Assembly: GCA_964620645.1 (NCBI GenBank)
Contig: CAZUHU010000074.1
Location: 1 to 16,548, forward strand
Direction: 5' to 3'
DNA length: 16,548 bases
Source of the DNA: Bog-950 sp964620645
GTDB taxonomy: Bacteria > Bacteroidota > Bacteroidia > Chitinophagales > LD1
A model generated the notes under the pieces. The model was not told the DNA's origin. It was given only the letters and a program-made list of their open reading frames with translations, and did no database searches. Positions within the stretch are counted from its first letter, which is position 1. Every line of letters begins with the position of its first letter. Positions 1 to 7,839 of this stretch are shown in pieces. Both the position numbers and the translations under genes were made by a program.

Positions 1-38
1 CTCTACAAATATGGCGTAAATAGCCTTAAGCCGGCAAT

Positions 39-66
39 AAAAAATCCCGCAGTAAAAACTGCGGGA
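39..66 (-). terminator. Intrinsic terminator of the lipoprotein gene
   Basis: An 8-bp perfect stem (TCCCGCAG at 45-52 pairing with CTGCGGGA at 59-66) has a 6-base loop. On the minus strand it is followed by a run of six T (the A run at 39-44). It lies about 40 bases past the stop codon of the minus-strand lipoprotein gene, so it probably ends that transcript. Confidence 0.85.
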
Positions 67-105
67 CAAGTAAAGTGTGGAGTTTAGACTCCTATGAAAA
101 AGGTA

Positions 106-1032
106 CTAAAACCAGTAAGACACAACTTTGGTGCGGGTATAATTGCCCCTTGTAAAAGTTACTTTAAAGCCATAAGCACAACCTGAGCTGATTTGGTTAC
201 CGTCGCTATCTACACCAAAAAGAATATCAGCAGTGCGGTTAGCTACATGGTGAATAAATTCGCCCGAAACCGGCTTATAAAAACCACAGGTGCTGTTTGA
301 AATTACAGGAGAAGCCAAAGCGTTTTTGAAAGTATCGCCCTTGCGGTTGGTGCCCCATGCTTCTACATTGGCAACGGCATCAATGGTGGTATCGCCCGAA
401 AGGGTAACTGAACGAACGTTGTTTAAATTGGTAAAGGTGCGGGTTCTGCGAACGCTCCAGGTGCGCTGGGTGCCATCAGCAAAAGTTAGATTGAAATTGT
501 CAGCGGCATGTTTGTGCGCAACCGTACCTGTTTCAATACCATCCATAATCTTCCAGGCAAGGCCACCGGTAACGTTGGTTATATAATGAGTACCATTTAA
601 AGTAAAGTAAGCTCCTGAAACCGTATTGGTAAGTTTAACATTGTTGAAATCCAGTTTAAGAACAGCGCCTGCATCCTTCCAGCGTGTGCCTGAACTATAG
701 TTTTGAAGTGTGGCGGTTATAGAACCTTCTTTTGTAAGGCCGTTGCATGAACTGCCATCGTAGTTAATAACAATAATACCATTGGCTTTTTGGCTGGTAT
801 CAATAGTAGCCCCGCATATAGAAGCAGTGCCATCTGTTTTACCTGACAGGGCCTGTATTTCTCCTACAGCATTGGCTGCATCATCGGTTGTGGCGTTAAG
901 GCCGCTGTTTACGCTGCTGTTATCTTCAGCACTAACACTGTCATCGGCATCACTTTCTTTTCTGCAGGCCGTTAACATCATTACTGCTGTAGCTATTATC
1001 ATAAGTGGGATTCTCAAAAACGAGCTTTTCAT
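106..1032 (-). CDS. Putative surface lipoprotein, function unknown
   Basis: A 308-residue protein with a short basic start, a hydrophobic segment at about residues 6-20 and a lipobox LTAC (residues 20-23). Cys23 is the expected lipidated residue, so this is a lipoprotein. The first mature residues are C-R-K-E-S followed by a D/E-rich stretch (26-37). This resembles the acidic lipoprotein export signal that sends Bacteroidota lipoproteins to the outer face of the outer membrane (inference). A Ser/Asp/Asn-rich linker (about 27-55) leads to a region rich in predicted beta strands. Besides Cys23 there are four cysteines (73, 96, 249, 285), enough for two disulfides. I do not recognise a named domain. 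The ATG at 1030-1032 is the only start that keeps the signal sequence. It is a single-gene unit with its own terminator at 39-66. Confidence 0.85.
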   Translation of the reverse strand: MKSSFLRIPLMIIATAVMMLTACRKESDADDSVSAEDNSSVNSGLNATTDDAANAVGEIQALSGKTDGTASICGATIDTSQKANGIIVINYDGSSCNGLTKEGSITATLQNYSSGTRWKDAGAVLKLDFNNVKLTNTVSGAYFTLNGTHYITNVTGGLAWKIMDGIETGTVAHKHAADNFNLTFADGTQRTWSVRRTRTFTNLNNVRSVTLSGDTTIDAVANVEAWGTNRKGDTFKNALASPVISNSTCGFYKPVSGEFIHHVANRTADILFGVDSDGNQISSGCAYGFKVTFTRGNYTRTKVVSYWF

Positions 1033-1224
1033 AACTGTAAATTTTTTGGTGATGCAAGTATGACCGAATTACCCAAAAAAGGTTTAAAGGATACATAAAA
1101 TTAACAGAACACAGGTAGCCAAAACCCATGAACCGGATAACATGCCCGCCTTAAACCCTGTGTAAAAAAGGCTGACTATGAATGCCGTTTTAAAATAAAT
1201 TCGCAGGTATAAACCCCATTTACC

Positions 1225-3690
1225 TTGAAATACCTGCGCCTCTTTATTCCGCTGGCTATTACCGCCCTTTTAATTGGTGTATTTAATAACAGGCTTGGGC
1301 CCGCACCTCCCTTTGGCAAATTTCTGAATCCTTTTGGCGGGTTTTGGCAAAACGCCGTTGATGAACGCGCCCTAAGTGATGAAGAACTTAAGTTGCCCGG
1401 CTTAAAGGATGAAGTGAAAGTTTACTTTGACGAGCGCTTAGTGCCGCACGTTTTTGCCAAAAACGATGAGGACCTGTATTACATGCAGGGATACATAACA
1501 GCTAAATACCGCCTTTGGCAAATGGAAATAAGCACCCATGCCGCAGCAGGCCGCCTTTGCGAAGTGGTAGGCGATAAAACACTGGATGCTGACCGCCTTA
1601 TGCGCAGGATAGGTATGGGCTACGGAGCTGAAAATGCTCAGGAGTATATTGCCAAGGACCCTGAAAGCAAGAAGTTGATAGACGCTTACTGCAACGGCAT
1701 TAACGCTTATATAAGCACTCTAAACCCTAAGGATTACCCTATAGAATATAAACTACTGGATTACCGGCCCGAGGAGTGGAAACCGATTAAGGTAGCCCTT
1801 TTGCTTAAGCACATGGCCAATATGCTTTCCGTTTTTGAATACGATATTGAGAACGCCAACTTTGTGGCCAAATATGGCGAGGAAGAGTTTAGAAAGTTAT
1901 ACCCCGACTTTGTAGCAGATGAAGACCCCATTGTGCCCATAGGAACAAAGTGGGAAGCAGCAGCTAACGCAGCGGACAGCGGTAGCAGCGAAAACAAAAT
2001 TCTGAGCTATGGTAAGGTGTTGGAAAAGCCCGATGAAATTACAGGCAGCAATAACTGGGCAGTTAGCGGCAGCAAAACCAAAAGCGGCAAACCTATTTTG
2101 TGTAACGACCCTCACCTGCGCCTTTCGCTGCCAAGTATATGGTACGAGATGCAACTGGTATCACCAAACATGAATGTGTATGGGGCAACACTACCGGGTG
2201 CTCCCGCAGTTATCATAGGTTTTAATGATTCAATAGCCTGGGGGGTAACCAATGGCGGCAGAGATGTGCGCGATTGGTATCGCATAAAATTCAGTGCGGA
2301 TAAAAGTACCTATGAATACCAGGGCCAACAGCTAAAGAGCGAAAAACGCATAGAGAAATATGAAGTGCGCGGCAAAGGAGAATTTTTAGACACCGTTTAC
2401 TATACCCGTTTTGGCCCGGTTGTATTTGACGAAAATTATGGCGTTGCCAAAAGCAAGGAAAACCTGAGCATGCGTTGGACGGCCCACCTGCCCTCAAACG
2501 AGTTTAAAACATTCTACCTGCTTAACTGCGGCAAAAATTACGACGACTACTTAAATGCACTAAGCAATTATACCTGCCCCGCACAAAACTTTGTGTTTGC
2601 CTCGCGCAGCGGAGACATTGCCATTAAAGAGCAAGGTAGATTTGCCTTACGCGATAAAGCTAGTGAACAAGGCAAATACCTTAGCGATGGTAGTACTGAT
2701 AAGGATGATTGGAAAGACTTCATTCCGTTTGCAGCTAACCCTACGTGCAAAAATCCTGAAAGGGGCTTTGTAAGTTCAGCGAACCAACACCCTACCGATA
2801 GTACCTACCCATATTACTATCCCGGTGTTGGTGTTTACGAAAACTACCGCAACCGCCGCATTAACCAACTGCTTAGCGAAAACAACGGCATTGATGCGGA
2901 CTTTATGAAAAAGATGCAGAACGACAATTTTAACCTGCACGCTAAAGAAGCATTACCTGTATTGTTAGCGCTGCTGGATAAAGGTGGCTTAAGCAAGGAA
3001 GAAACGGAATACCTGAACAAGTTAGAGGCCTGGGACTTTTACAATAATGCTAACGAGATTGCCCCTGTATATTTTGAAATTTGGTGGAACGAATTGCGCA
3101 AAGATTTATGGGAAGAAATGCGTGATAGTAGCCTGCCTATGAAACAACCAAGCTTTTACGTAACGGTTAAATTTTTAAAGAACGATTCTACTTCTGCCTT
3201 TTACGACAACATCAATACGGCGGAAAAAGAAAACAGGAGCAGCATTGTAACACAATCATTCCATGCCATAACACAAACCTTGCAGGCCAAGCATTTTACC
3301 GAGGTTTCGGAGCCTTATGGCAGTGATGAAAGTTACGAGAAATCGGATTTGAGCCCGCACGACTGGGGCACCTATAAGGGCACTAAAATTGAAGCCCTCA
3401 GCCGCCAGGATGCCTTTAGCGCCCTTAATGTGTACAATGGCGGTAACCTGGGTATCATCAACGCCACGAATACTACCAATGGCCCAAGTTGGAGGATGAT
3501 TGTAGACTTTGGCGATATGAAAGGTTACGTAGTTTACCCCGGTGGCGAAAGTGGTAACCCTGCCAGTAAATATTACCAGAACATGGTAAACAGCTGGGCT
3601 AAGGGCGAGTACTACACCACTAACTTTTTACACACAGGCGATGAATTAGGCAGTAAGAAAACCTATATAGCCACCTATAAACCGCAATAA
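1225..3690 (+). CDS. Penicillin acylase (S45) family Ntn hydrolase
   Basis: An 821-residue protein of normal length for the penicillin amidase family, which cleaves amide bonds in substrates such as beta-lactam side chains or acyl-homoserine lactones. The natural substrate here cannot be read from sequence. An N-terminal hydrophobic segment (about 4-20) indicates export or membrane anchoring. The family's self-processing site is clear: Gly274-Ser275 begins the motif SNNWAVSG, so Ser275 should become the N-terminal nucleophile of the large chain after autocleavage. Typical beta-chain landmarks follow: NDPHL (294-298), LPGAPAVIIGFND (323-335) and AWGVTN (338-343). The start is TTG at 1225; the next in-frame Met (residue 87) would lose the signal segment, so TTG is the only sensible start. 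A small membrane protein gene follows 38 bases later and is probably co-transcribed. Confidence 0.92.
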   Translation: MKYLRLFIPLAITALLIGVFNNRLGPAPPFGKFLNPFGGFWQNAVDERALSDEELKLPGLKDEVKVYFDERLVPHVFAKNDEDLYYMQGYITAKYRLWQMEISTHAAAGRLCEVVGDKTLDADRLMRRIGMGYGAENAQEYIAKDPESKKLIDAYCNGINAYISTLNPKDYPIEYKLLDYRPEEWKPIKVALLLKHMANMLSVFEYDIENANFVAKYGEEEFRKLYPDFVADEDPIVPIGTKWEAAANAADSGSSENKILSYGKVLEKPDEITGSNNWAVSGSKTKSGKPILCNDPHLRLSLPSIWYEMQLVSPNMNVYGATLPGAPAVIIGFNDSIAWGVTNGGRDVRDWYRIKFSADKSTYEYQGQQLKSEKRIEKYEVRGKGEFLDTVYYTRFGPVVFDENYGVAKSKENLSMRWTAHLPSNEFKTFYLLNCGKNYDDYLNALSNYTCPAQNFVFASRSGDIAIKEQGRFALRDKASEQGKYLSDGSTDKDDWKDFIPFAANPTCKNPERGFVSSANQHPTDSTYPYYYPGVGVYENYRNRRINQLLSENNGIDADFMKKMQNDNFNLHAKEALPVLLALLDKGGLSKEETEYLNKLEAWDFYNNANEIAPVYFEIWWNELRKDLWEEMRDSSLPMKQPSFYVTVKFLKNDSTSAFYDNINTAEKENRSSIVTQSFHAITQTLQAKHFTEVSEPYGSDESYEKSDLSPHDWGTYKGTKIEALSRQDAFSALNVYNGGNLGIINATNTTNGPSWRMIVDFGDMKGYVVYPGGESGNPASKYYQNMVNSWAKGEYYTTNFLHTGDELGSKKTYIATYKPQ

Positions 3691-3728
3691 CCCCAACACA
3701 ATAACGCATTAGCACAAAATACAAACTG

Positions 3729-4088
3729 ATGAAGAACTTTATTTTAACACTGGCCTTAATTGCCATAGCATCCTTAGTGTTACAGTTATTTTTGCCCTGG
3801 TGGGTAATTGCCCCTGTAGCCTTTATAGCCGGTTATGCCTTTAAGCAAGGCGGCTTTAGCGCCTTTGGCGCCGGCTTTTTAGCCATTTTTATTTTGTGGG
3901 TCGCTTATGCCTATAAGCTATCAGCAGCCAACGAACATATTTTGGCTACGCGCATAACAGAAGTGCTGAAGCAGTTAACCGGTGGTAAAATGGCTATGTT
4001 GTTTGTGCTTACCGGCCTTATAGGCGGTTTGGTTAGCGGGTTTGCAGCCCTAACGGGCAATATGACCCAACAGTTGAAAGGCAAGTAG
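3729..4088 (+). CDS. Small integral membrane protein, four predicted helices
   Basis: A 119-residue, strongly hydrophobic protein with predicted membrane segments at about residues 3-20, 23-38, 42-62 and 88-108. A short polar segment (about 64-86) separates helices three and four, and the tail is basic. The Trp-Trp pair after a Pro (24-26) and several Gly-rich turns suit a small helical bundle in the inner membrane. I do not recognise a functional family. It begins with ATG 38 bases after the acylase stop, on the same strand and with no terminator between, so the two are likely an operon. A functional link to the acylase is only inferred from position. Confidence 0.8.
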   Translation: MKNFILTLALIAIASLVLQLFLPWWVIAPVAFIAGYAFKQGGFSAFGAGFLAIFILWVAYAYKLSAANEHILATRITEVLKQLTGGKMAMLFVLTGLIGGLVSGFAALTGNMTQQLKGK

Positions 4089-4089
4089 G

Positions 4090-4392
4090 TTATAGATATT
4101 CTACGCAAAGTTCGTTACCACAAAGGAAATGGCCCCTTGTGGTTCCCTTATCACGGGTTTTAAGGGGGGCTTCCTTCTTCTTAATCTCTACCTCGGGCTG
4201 TGGTAGTGGCAATTTAACAGCCGGAGCGGTAACGATATACGTTACAGTGTTTGCCGGGTAATTGGTGTCCTCTTTAAACATGCGCTGGTGTTTGATGAAC
4301 CAAACATACTTAAGCCCAAGGTGACGGTGCGTCCAACTTTTTTCAAAAAATCGGAACTCAGAAAAATGCGGTGTAACATCAATATAAATCAA
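4090..4392 (-). CDS. Doubtful small ORF or gene remnant
   Basis: An open frame of 100 residues with natural-looking codons and composition. It has an aromatic, basic N-terminal half and a Pro/Lys-rich linker (about 62-80), and ends with two cysteines in CGNELCVEYL. No family is recognised. There is no ATG at the 5' end: the frame opens with TTG at 4390-4392, two codons after a stop. An ATG does exist at 4394-4396 but in another frame, where a stop comes after five codons. This would fit a non-ATG start or a remnant whose 5' end was damaged by a frameshift. Its stop is one base away from the stop of the convergent membrane protein gene. Without it, the interval between the neighbouring genes would be empty. 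Confidence 0.4.
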   Translation of the reverse strand: MIYIDVTPHFSEFRFFEKSWTHRHLGLKYVWFIKHQRMFKEDTNYPANTVTYIVTAPAVKLPLPQPEVEIKKKEAPLKTRDKGTTRGHFLCGNELCVEYL

Positions 4393-4407
4393 CCATAGCT
4401 ATACATG

Positions 4408-4437
4408 CTTGAATTTTAAGCGAATGGCATTATTTTG
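4408..4437 (+). promoter_or_regulatory. Candidate Bacteroidota-type promoter
   Basis: CTTG at 4408-4411 resembles the -33 element (TTTG). TTATTTTG at 4430-4437, 18 bases later, resembles the -7 element (TAnnTTTG) with one mismatch. The ATG at 4449 lies 11 bases after it, implying a very short leader. The possible GTG start at 4437 would lie on the -7 element itself and is therefore disfavoured. Confidence 0.4.
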
Positions 4438-4448
4438 TGCAACTGCTC

Positions 4449-5894
4449 ATGCGTAAACAGGATTACTTAGTGCAATTGATAAAGTCGCTTTCGCCAAGCG
4501 AGAAGAGGTATTTTAAACTCTTCTGCCAATCGCAAACAGGCGGTAAAAAATATCTGAAGCTGTTTAATGCCTTGGAAGAAGCAGAAGTTTATGATGCTGC
4601 GGCTTTATCGAAAGAGTTGAACATTGAGCCCGGTAATTTAGCCCACGAAAAGGAATACCTGCAGGATGTATTACTCAGAAACCTGCGCATCTTCCATGAA
4701 AACAATTTTGTAGAGAGTAACCTGATGGCTCAGTACCAGGAGGCAGACCTCCTGTACCGAAAGGGCCTTACCACTTACAGTATAAGCAAAGCTGAAAAGG
4801 CGCTTAAGAAAGTTATAAAGTACGAAAGGTTTGGTTTAGCCTTAAGCCTAACCCGTTTGCTATCGCACTGCTACAGCCATTTAAGCATGTATAACGAAAT
4901 GGAGGCTACGAACGAGGAAGAAAAAAAACTTCTGGAAATACAGGAAGAGTTTATGGCTTTGGTGCATTTACGCGACCGTTTCAGAAAGCCGGTGATGAAC
5001 CGCAGCGGATTTGCGGAACTTAAGGATGTAAAAGATAATCCGCTGTTTAACCGTAAGCCTTCCACCTTTAAAAGCTGGCATGCCGAACATTGCTGGAACG
5101 AGATAGGTATGTTCTATTATCAATATATAGAACATGACCCCCACAAAGCGCTTGCACATGCTCAAAATCAAATAAAACAGTTCCAGCGCTTTCCTCATTT
5201 CCGCTCCATATTACCATCGGGCTACTACAATGTATACGCTAACATTTGCGTAAGGCAATATGGAATGGGAAATTATCGCGAGGCTTTATCCTCAGTGAAT
5301 CAGTTGATTGAAAAGTCGCAAAACCCGATTCCTGAAGTATCGCCTGTATTAACCAAACGATTCAACAATTTTGGTAAAGTAACCAAGATGACCCTGCTAA
5401 GCCTGCTGCACGAGTTTACCGAGGCTAAAAGCTGGGGGCAACAGATCTATAAAATTATAGATGACGTAAAGCCTGGCGAGCGGCTTACTTTTTTGCTTGA
5501 TTACTCCTTGGCGCTTTTTCATACCGGCGATTTGGATGGCTGTATGGTTAACCTTAACCGGCTAATGGATAGCAAAACCAAAGAGCGAATAGACATACAG
5601 CTTTTTGCCCGCCTTCTTTTTATAATGCTGCAACTACAACTTAAAAATTACCAGTTAATACCCTACCAGGTAAAGAGTGTACGCGCCTGGAAGAAACGCG
5701 CCAAAACCGATATGCCGGGCTGTAACGAACTGCTTACCTGGTTTGACCGCCTTGGTAGGGCAGGCCTCCAAATGCAGTGGAATGAAACCTTTAATGCCTT
5801 TAAAGAGGACTTACAGCAGGAGCCATTAAAAGAACTTAGCAAGGAACTGGCCCTTAGTAAATGGAAACCGCCGGTAAGCGGACGGAAAACATAG
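4449..5894 (+). CDS. All-helical TPR-like protein, function unknown
   Basis: A 481-residue soluble protein, counted from the ATG at 4449 (MRKQDYLVQLIKSLSPSEKR). An in-frame GTG at 4437 would add four residues but overlaps the likely promoter, so I prefer the ATG. There is no signal peptide or membrane segment, so it is probably cytoplasmic. The composition is rich in Leu, Lys, Glu, Ala and aromatic residues with regular helical spacing, and segments such as NYREALSSVNQLIEKS look like degenerate tetratricopeptide helices. The N-terminal LSPSEKRYFKLF segment is one I associate with a Bacteroidota-restricted family of uncharacterised proteins; this is recollection and was not checked. TPR-like folds usually mediate protein contacts; no partner is evident nearby. 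Confidence 0.85.
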   Translation: MRKQDYLVQLIKSLSPSEKRYFKLFCQSQTGGKKYLKLFNALEEAEVYDAAALSKELNIEPGNLAHEKEYLQDVLLRNLRIFHENNFVESNLMAQYQEADLLYRKGLTTYSISKAEKALKKVIKYERFGLALSLTRLLSHCYSHLSMYNEMEATNEEEKKLLEIQEEFMALVHLRDRFRKPVMNRSGFAELKDVKDNPLFNRKPSTFKSWHAEHCWNEIGMFYYQYIEHDPHKALAHAQNQIKQFQRFPHFRSILPSGYYNVYANICVRQYGMGNYREALSSVNQLIEKSQNPIPEVSPVLTKRFNNFGKVTKMTLLSLLHEFTEAKSWGQQIYKIIDDVKPGERLTFLLDYSLALFHTGDLDGCMVNLNRLMDSKTKERIDIQLFARLLFIMLQLQLKNYQLIPYQVKSVRAWKKRAKTDMPGCNELLTWFDRLGRAGLQMQWNETFNAFKEDLQQEPLKELSKELALSKWKPPVSGRKT

Positions 5895-5909
5895 TTTATT
5901 GGCTTTAGT

Positions 5910-5942
5910 AAAAACCAAAAAGGCACGGATTTAGTCCGTGCC
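5910..5942 (-). terminator. Intrinsic terminator of the RRM gene, possibly bidirectional
   Basis: A perfect 8-bp stem (GGCACGGA at 5922-5929 with TCCGTGCC at 5935-5942) has a 5-base loop. On the minus strand it is followed by TTTTT-GG-TTTTT, a good terminator 27 bases past the RRM stop codon. It also lies 27 bases past the stop of the convergent helical-protein gene. On the plus strand only a weak AT-rich tract follows, so termination in that direction is less certain. Confidence 0.85.
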
Positions 5943-5969
5943 GATTAATTATTTAGCCAAAAGGGTTGA

Positions 5970-6314
5970 CTACCAGCGGTCGTCGCCGCCTTTCTTGTAG
6001 CCGCCGCCACTACCGCCACGGTAGCCGCCGCCTTTGCTTTTATTAGGTCCGAAGTTACGGTTACCACCGTCTTTCTTTTCTTCGGCTTTGTTAACCACAA
6101 TTGAGCGGCCGTTGATATCAGAACCGTTAAGTCCTGAAATAGCTTGTTGAGCCTGGTCGTCATCGGGCATTTCAATAAAACCGAAGCCTTTGCTTCTACC
6201 GGTAAACTTGTCCGTAATAATTTTAGCCGAGCTTACGGTGCCGTACTTTTCGAAATGAGATTTCAAATCTGCTTCGCTTAAACTGAAAGGAAGACTTCCT
6301 ACAAAAATGTTCAC
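5970..6314 (-). CDS. Single-RRM RNA-binding protein with Gly-rich tail
   Basis: A 114-residue protein with one RNA recognition motif (about residues 1-78) and a basic Gly-rich tail (about 83-112) with repeated GGG and one RGG-like segment. The two RNA-binding signatures are intact: RNP2 is IFVGSL (3-8) and RNP1 is KGFGFIEM (42-49), including the aromatic residues that stack on RNA bases. Proteins of this kind occur in Bacteroidota and cyanobacteria, often responding to cold, and bind single-stranded RNA in the cytoplasm. The exact role here is unknown. The start is GTG at 6312-6314; no in-frame ATG exists between it and the upstream stop, and RNP2 begins at residue 3, so the N-terminus is well fixed. 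The promoter should lie in 6315-6413 or in the assembly gap beyond. Confidence 0.95.
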   Translation of the reverse strand: MNIFVGSLPFSLSEADLKSHFEKYGTVSSAKIITDKFTGRSKGFGFIEMPDDDQAQQAISGLNGSDINGRSIVVNKAEEKKDGGNRNFGPNKSKGGGYRGGSGGGYKKGGDDRW

Positions 6315-6413
6315 GTTTGTGCTTTTGATAATTAAATAATAGGTTAAAGAAAGCGTAAAATTTTCAATTGCAAGGAATTAATTTTTAGAGGGGGCAATAT
6401 TCCCTAAACAGCC

Positions 6414-6513
6414 NNNNNNNNNNNNNNNNNNNNNNNNNNNNNNNNNNNNNNNNNNNNNNNNNNNNNNNNNNNNNNNNNNNNNNNNNNNNNNNNNNNNNNN
6501 NNNNNNNNNNNNN
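6414..6513. other. Assembly gap of 100 N
   Basis: Exactly 100 unknown bases, the customary placeholder for a scaffold gap of unestimated size. It lies between the RRM gene's upstream region and the 3' side of the CAP-protein gene. Unknown sequence, possibly including whole genes, may be missing here. Any open frame running through it is meaningless. Confidence 0.97.
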
Positions 6514-6539
6514 AAGCAGTACCGGAGCTGCCGTAGCGC

Positions 6540-7172
6540 CTATTTGGCTGAGAAATCCTGCGTGGCCTTACAATACCAGGCGCCCTCCTTCTCCTTTTTC
6601 TCAAACATTATGGCGCAGCCCAGGCGGGTATAGGCCTTGTTCATCATATTTTTCTTGTGCGGGGGCGATTTAAACAAGTCCTTCACCACTTCCTCGGCCA
6701 ACTGAATATAGGTGGTGCCGGCATTTAACTCCAGGTAGTTATAATCACAGTTTTCAGCCCCGGCATCCGATTCAATGCCAAATAGTTTCATGCGTTTCTC
6801 AGGCGAATAATATTTACGGTTTCGGCTATTGTAATGGTCAAAAAAGTTGCGTTCTATCATCTCGTTAGTATGCAAAACGGCCGCATCCCTAAGGCTGGGC
6901 AGATACTTAAAAACGGGAAAGTGCTTCTCCTCCCTCAATTTATTGGTAGCATAAAAAAAGGCGGCATTCAGTAAGTGCAGGTCGTAGTTTTTAGGATCTA
7001 TTGCACTATTAGGCTCGGGTAGCTTATAAAAGCTGCGCCAATCCTTTTCGGCATAAACCTTCTCCTTAAAATAGGACTCCTTTACATAAAGGGAAACCTT
7101 CTGTAAATAATCCTCGCCATCATCAAAGGCCAGCAAGGGAAGAACAAAAAGCAGGGCAAGTATTTTTTTCAT
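6540..7172 (-). CDS. Secreted CAP-domain (SCP/PR1-like) protein
   Basis: A 210-residue protein with a signal peptide (hydrophobic residues 4-15), so it is exported. A CAP domain fills about residues 65-207. The family's cavity residues can be matched: HTNEM (101-105) and FFDHYN (110-115, His113) form the first motif, GAEN (138-141, Glu140) the second, and SPPHKKNMM (169-177, His172) the third. The ending has the strand pattern RLGCAIMF then WYCKATQDF. Cysteines at 142, 186 and 201 could form a disulfide. Bacterial CAP proteins (YkwD-like) are exported proteins of mostly unknown activity. About 50 residues between the signal peptide and the domain match nothing I know. The stop codon lies 26 bases from the assembly gap. 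The gene is divergent from the DUF899-like gene, 41 bases between starts. Confidence 0.9.
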   Translation of the reverse strand: MKKILALLFVLPLLAFDDGEDYLQKVSLYVKESYFKEKVYAEKDWRSFYKLPEPNSAIDPKNYDLHLLNAAFFYATNKLREEKHFPVFKYLPSLRDAAVLHTNEMIERNFFDHYNSRNRKYYSPEKRMKLFGIESDAGAENCDYNYLELNAGTTYIQLAEEVVKDLFKSPPHKKNMMNKAYTRLGCAIMFEKKEKEGAWYCKATQDFSAK

Positions 7173-7213
7173 ACTTCAACCTTAAACGCTAACTTTATAA
7201 AAATTGATATAAC

Positions 7214-7807
7214 ATGAATGAGGCCATATACGATGAGATAGCAGCATTGCAAAAGGAAATTGAAAAAAAGCGCGAAGAAATCCTAAACCTGCGCGCTAAA
7301 ATGGAACCCGAACCAGTAGCTGATTACACAATGAAAAACAGGGACGGAAAGGATGTTCAGCTATCATCATTGTTTGACGAACGCAACGAATTGTTAGTAA
7401 TTCATAACATGGGCAAAAAATGCCGGTATTGTACCCTTTGGGCCGATGGTTTTAATGGCTTTGCCCTACCGCTGGCGGACCGCGTTCCTACGGTAGTAAT
7501 ATCGCCCGACCCCCCGGAAGTGCAAAAGGAATTTGCCGAAAGCCGTGGTTGGACTTTCAATATGCTAAGCGCAGATGGCACCACCTTCATAAAGGACATG
7601 GGCTTTGAGCAGGAGCCTAACCGGTACTGGCCCGGTGTAAGCGCCTTTATCCGTAAGGATGGTAAAATTTACAGGGTTAGTAAGGATTACTTCGGGCCCG
7701 GTGACGCCTACTGTTCAGTTTGGCATCTGTTTGATTTATTACCAGCTAAGGATAATGGCTGGCAACCCAAGTATAAATATCCACAGGCGTATCCGCAGGC
7801 CACCTAA
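7214..7807 (+). CDS. DUF899-like thioredoxin-fold protein
   Basis: A 197-residue soluble protein. Residues 8-30 form a charged helix, probably a coiled coil. The rest follows the DUF899/thioredoxin-like pattern: a peroxiredoxin-type opening (NRDGKDVQLSSLFDE, 42-56), a strand LLVIHNMG, the motif CRYC (70-73) followed by LWADGFNG, a second strand VPTVVISPDPP (91-101), and an ending SVWHLFDLLP (168-177). CRYC sits where a thioredoxin CxxC would be and could be redox-active. Most of this family is uncharacterised, so a redox role is inference. There is no signal peptide. The ATG at 7214 starts just upstream of the coiled coil, and the outer-membrane protein gene follows after 32 bases, so the two may be co-transcribed. 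Confidence 0.8.
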   Translation: MNEAIYDEIAALQKEIEKKREEILNLRAKMEPEPVADYTMKNRDGKDVQLSSLFDERNELLVIHNMGKKCRYCTLWADGFNGFALPLADRVPTVVISPDPPEVQKEFAESRGWTFNMLSADGTTFIKDMGFEQEPNRYWPGVSAFIRKDGKIYRVSKDYFGPGDAYCSVWHLFDLLPAKDNGWQPKYKYPQAYPQAT

Positions 7808-7839
7808 AAGCGTATATTAGTTAAGGATACACTGGGGGA

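Noticed and set aside
290..586. Plus-strand open frame inside the lipoprotein gene
   Set aside because: It lies antisense to a gene with a clear lipobox and terminator, and its composition is not protein-like. The same holds for the other short frames lying inside genes.
1196..1203. TAAATTCG, close to a -7 element, ahead of the acylase gene
   Set aside because: One mismatch and no -33 partner at suitable spacing, so not listed as a promoter.
6404..6604. Open frame on the minus strand running through the N block, with an Arg-rich start
   Set aside because: Half of it is unknown bases, and it overlaps the end of the well-supported CAP-protein gene in another frame.
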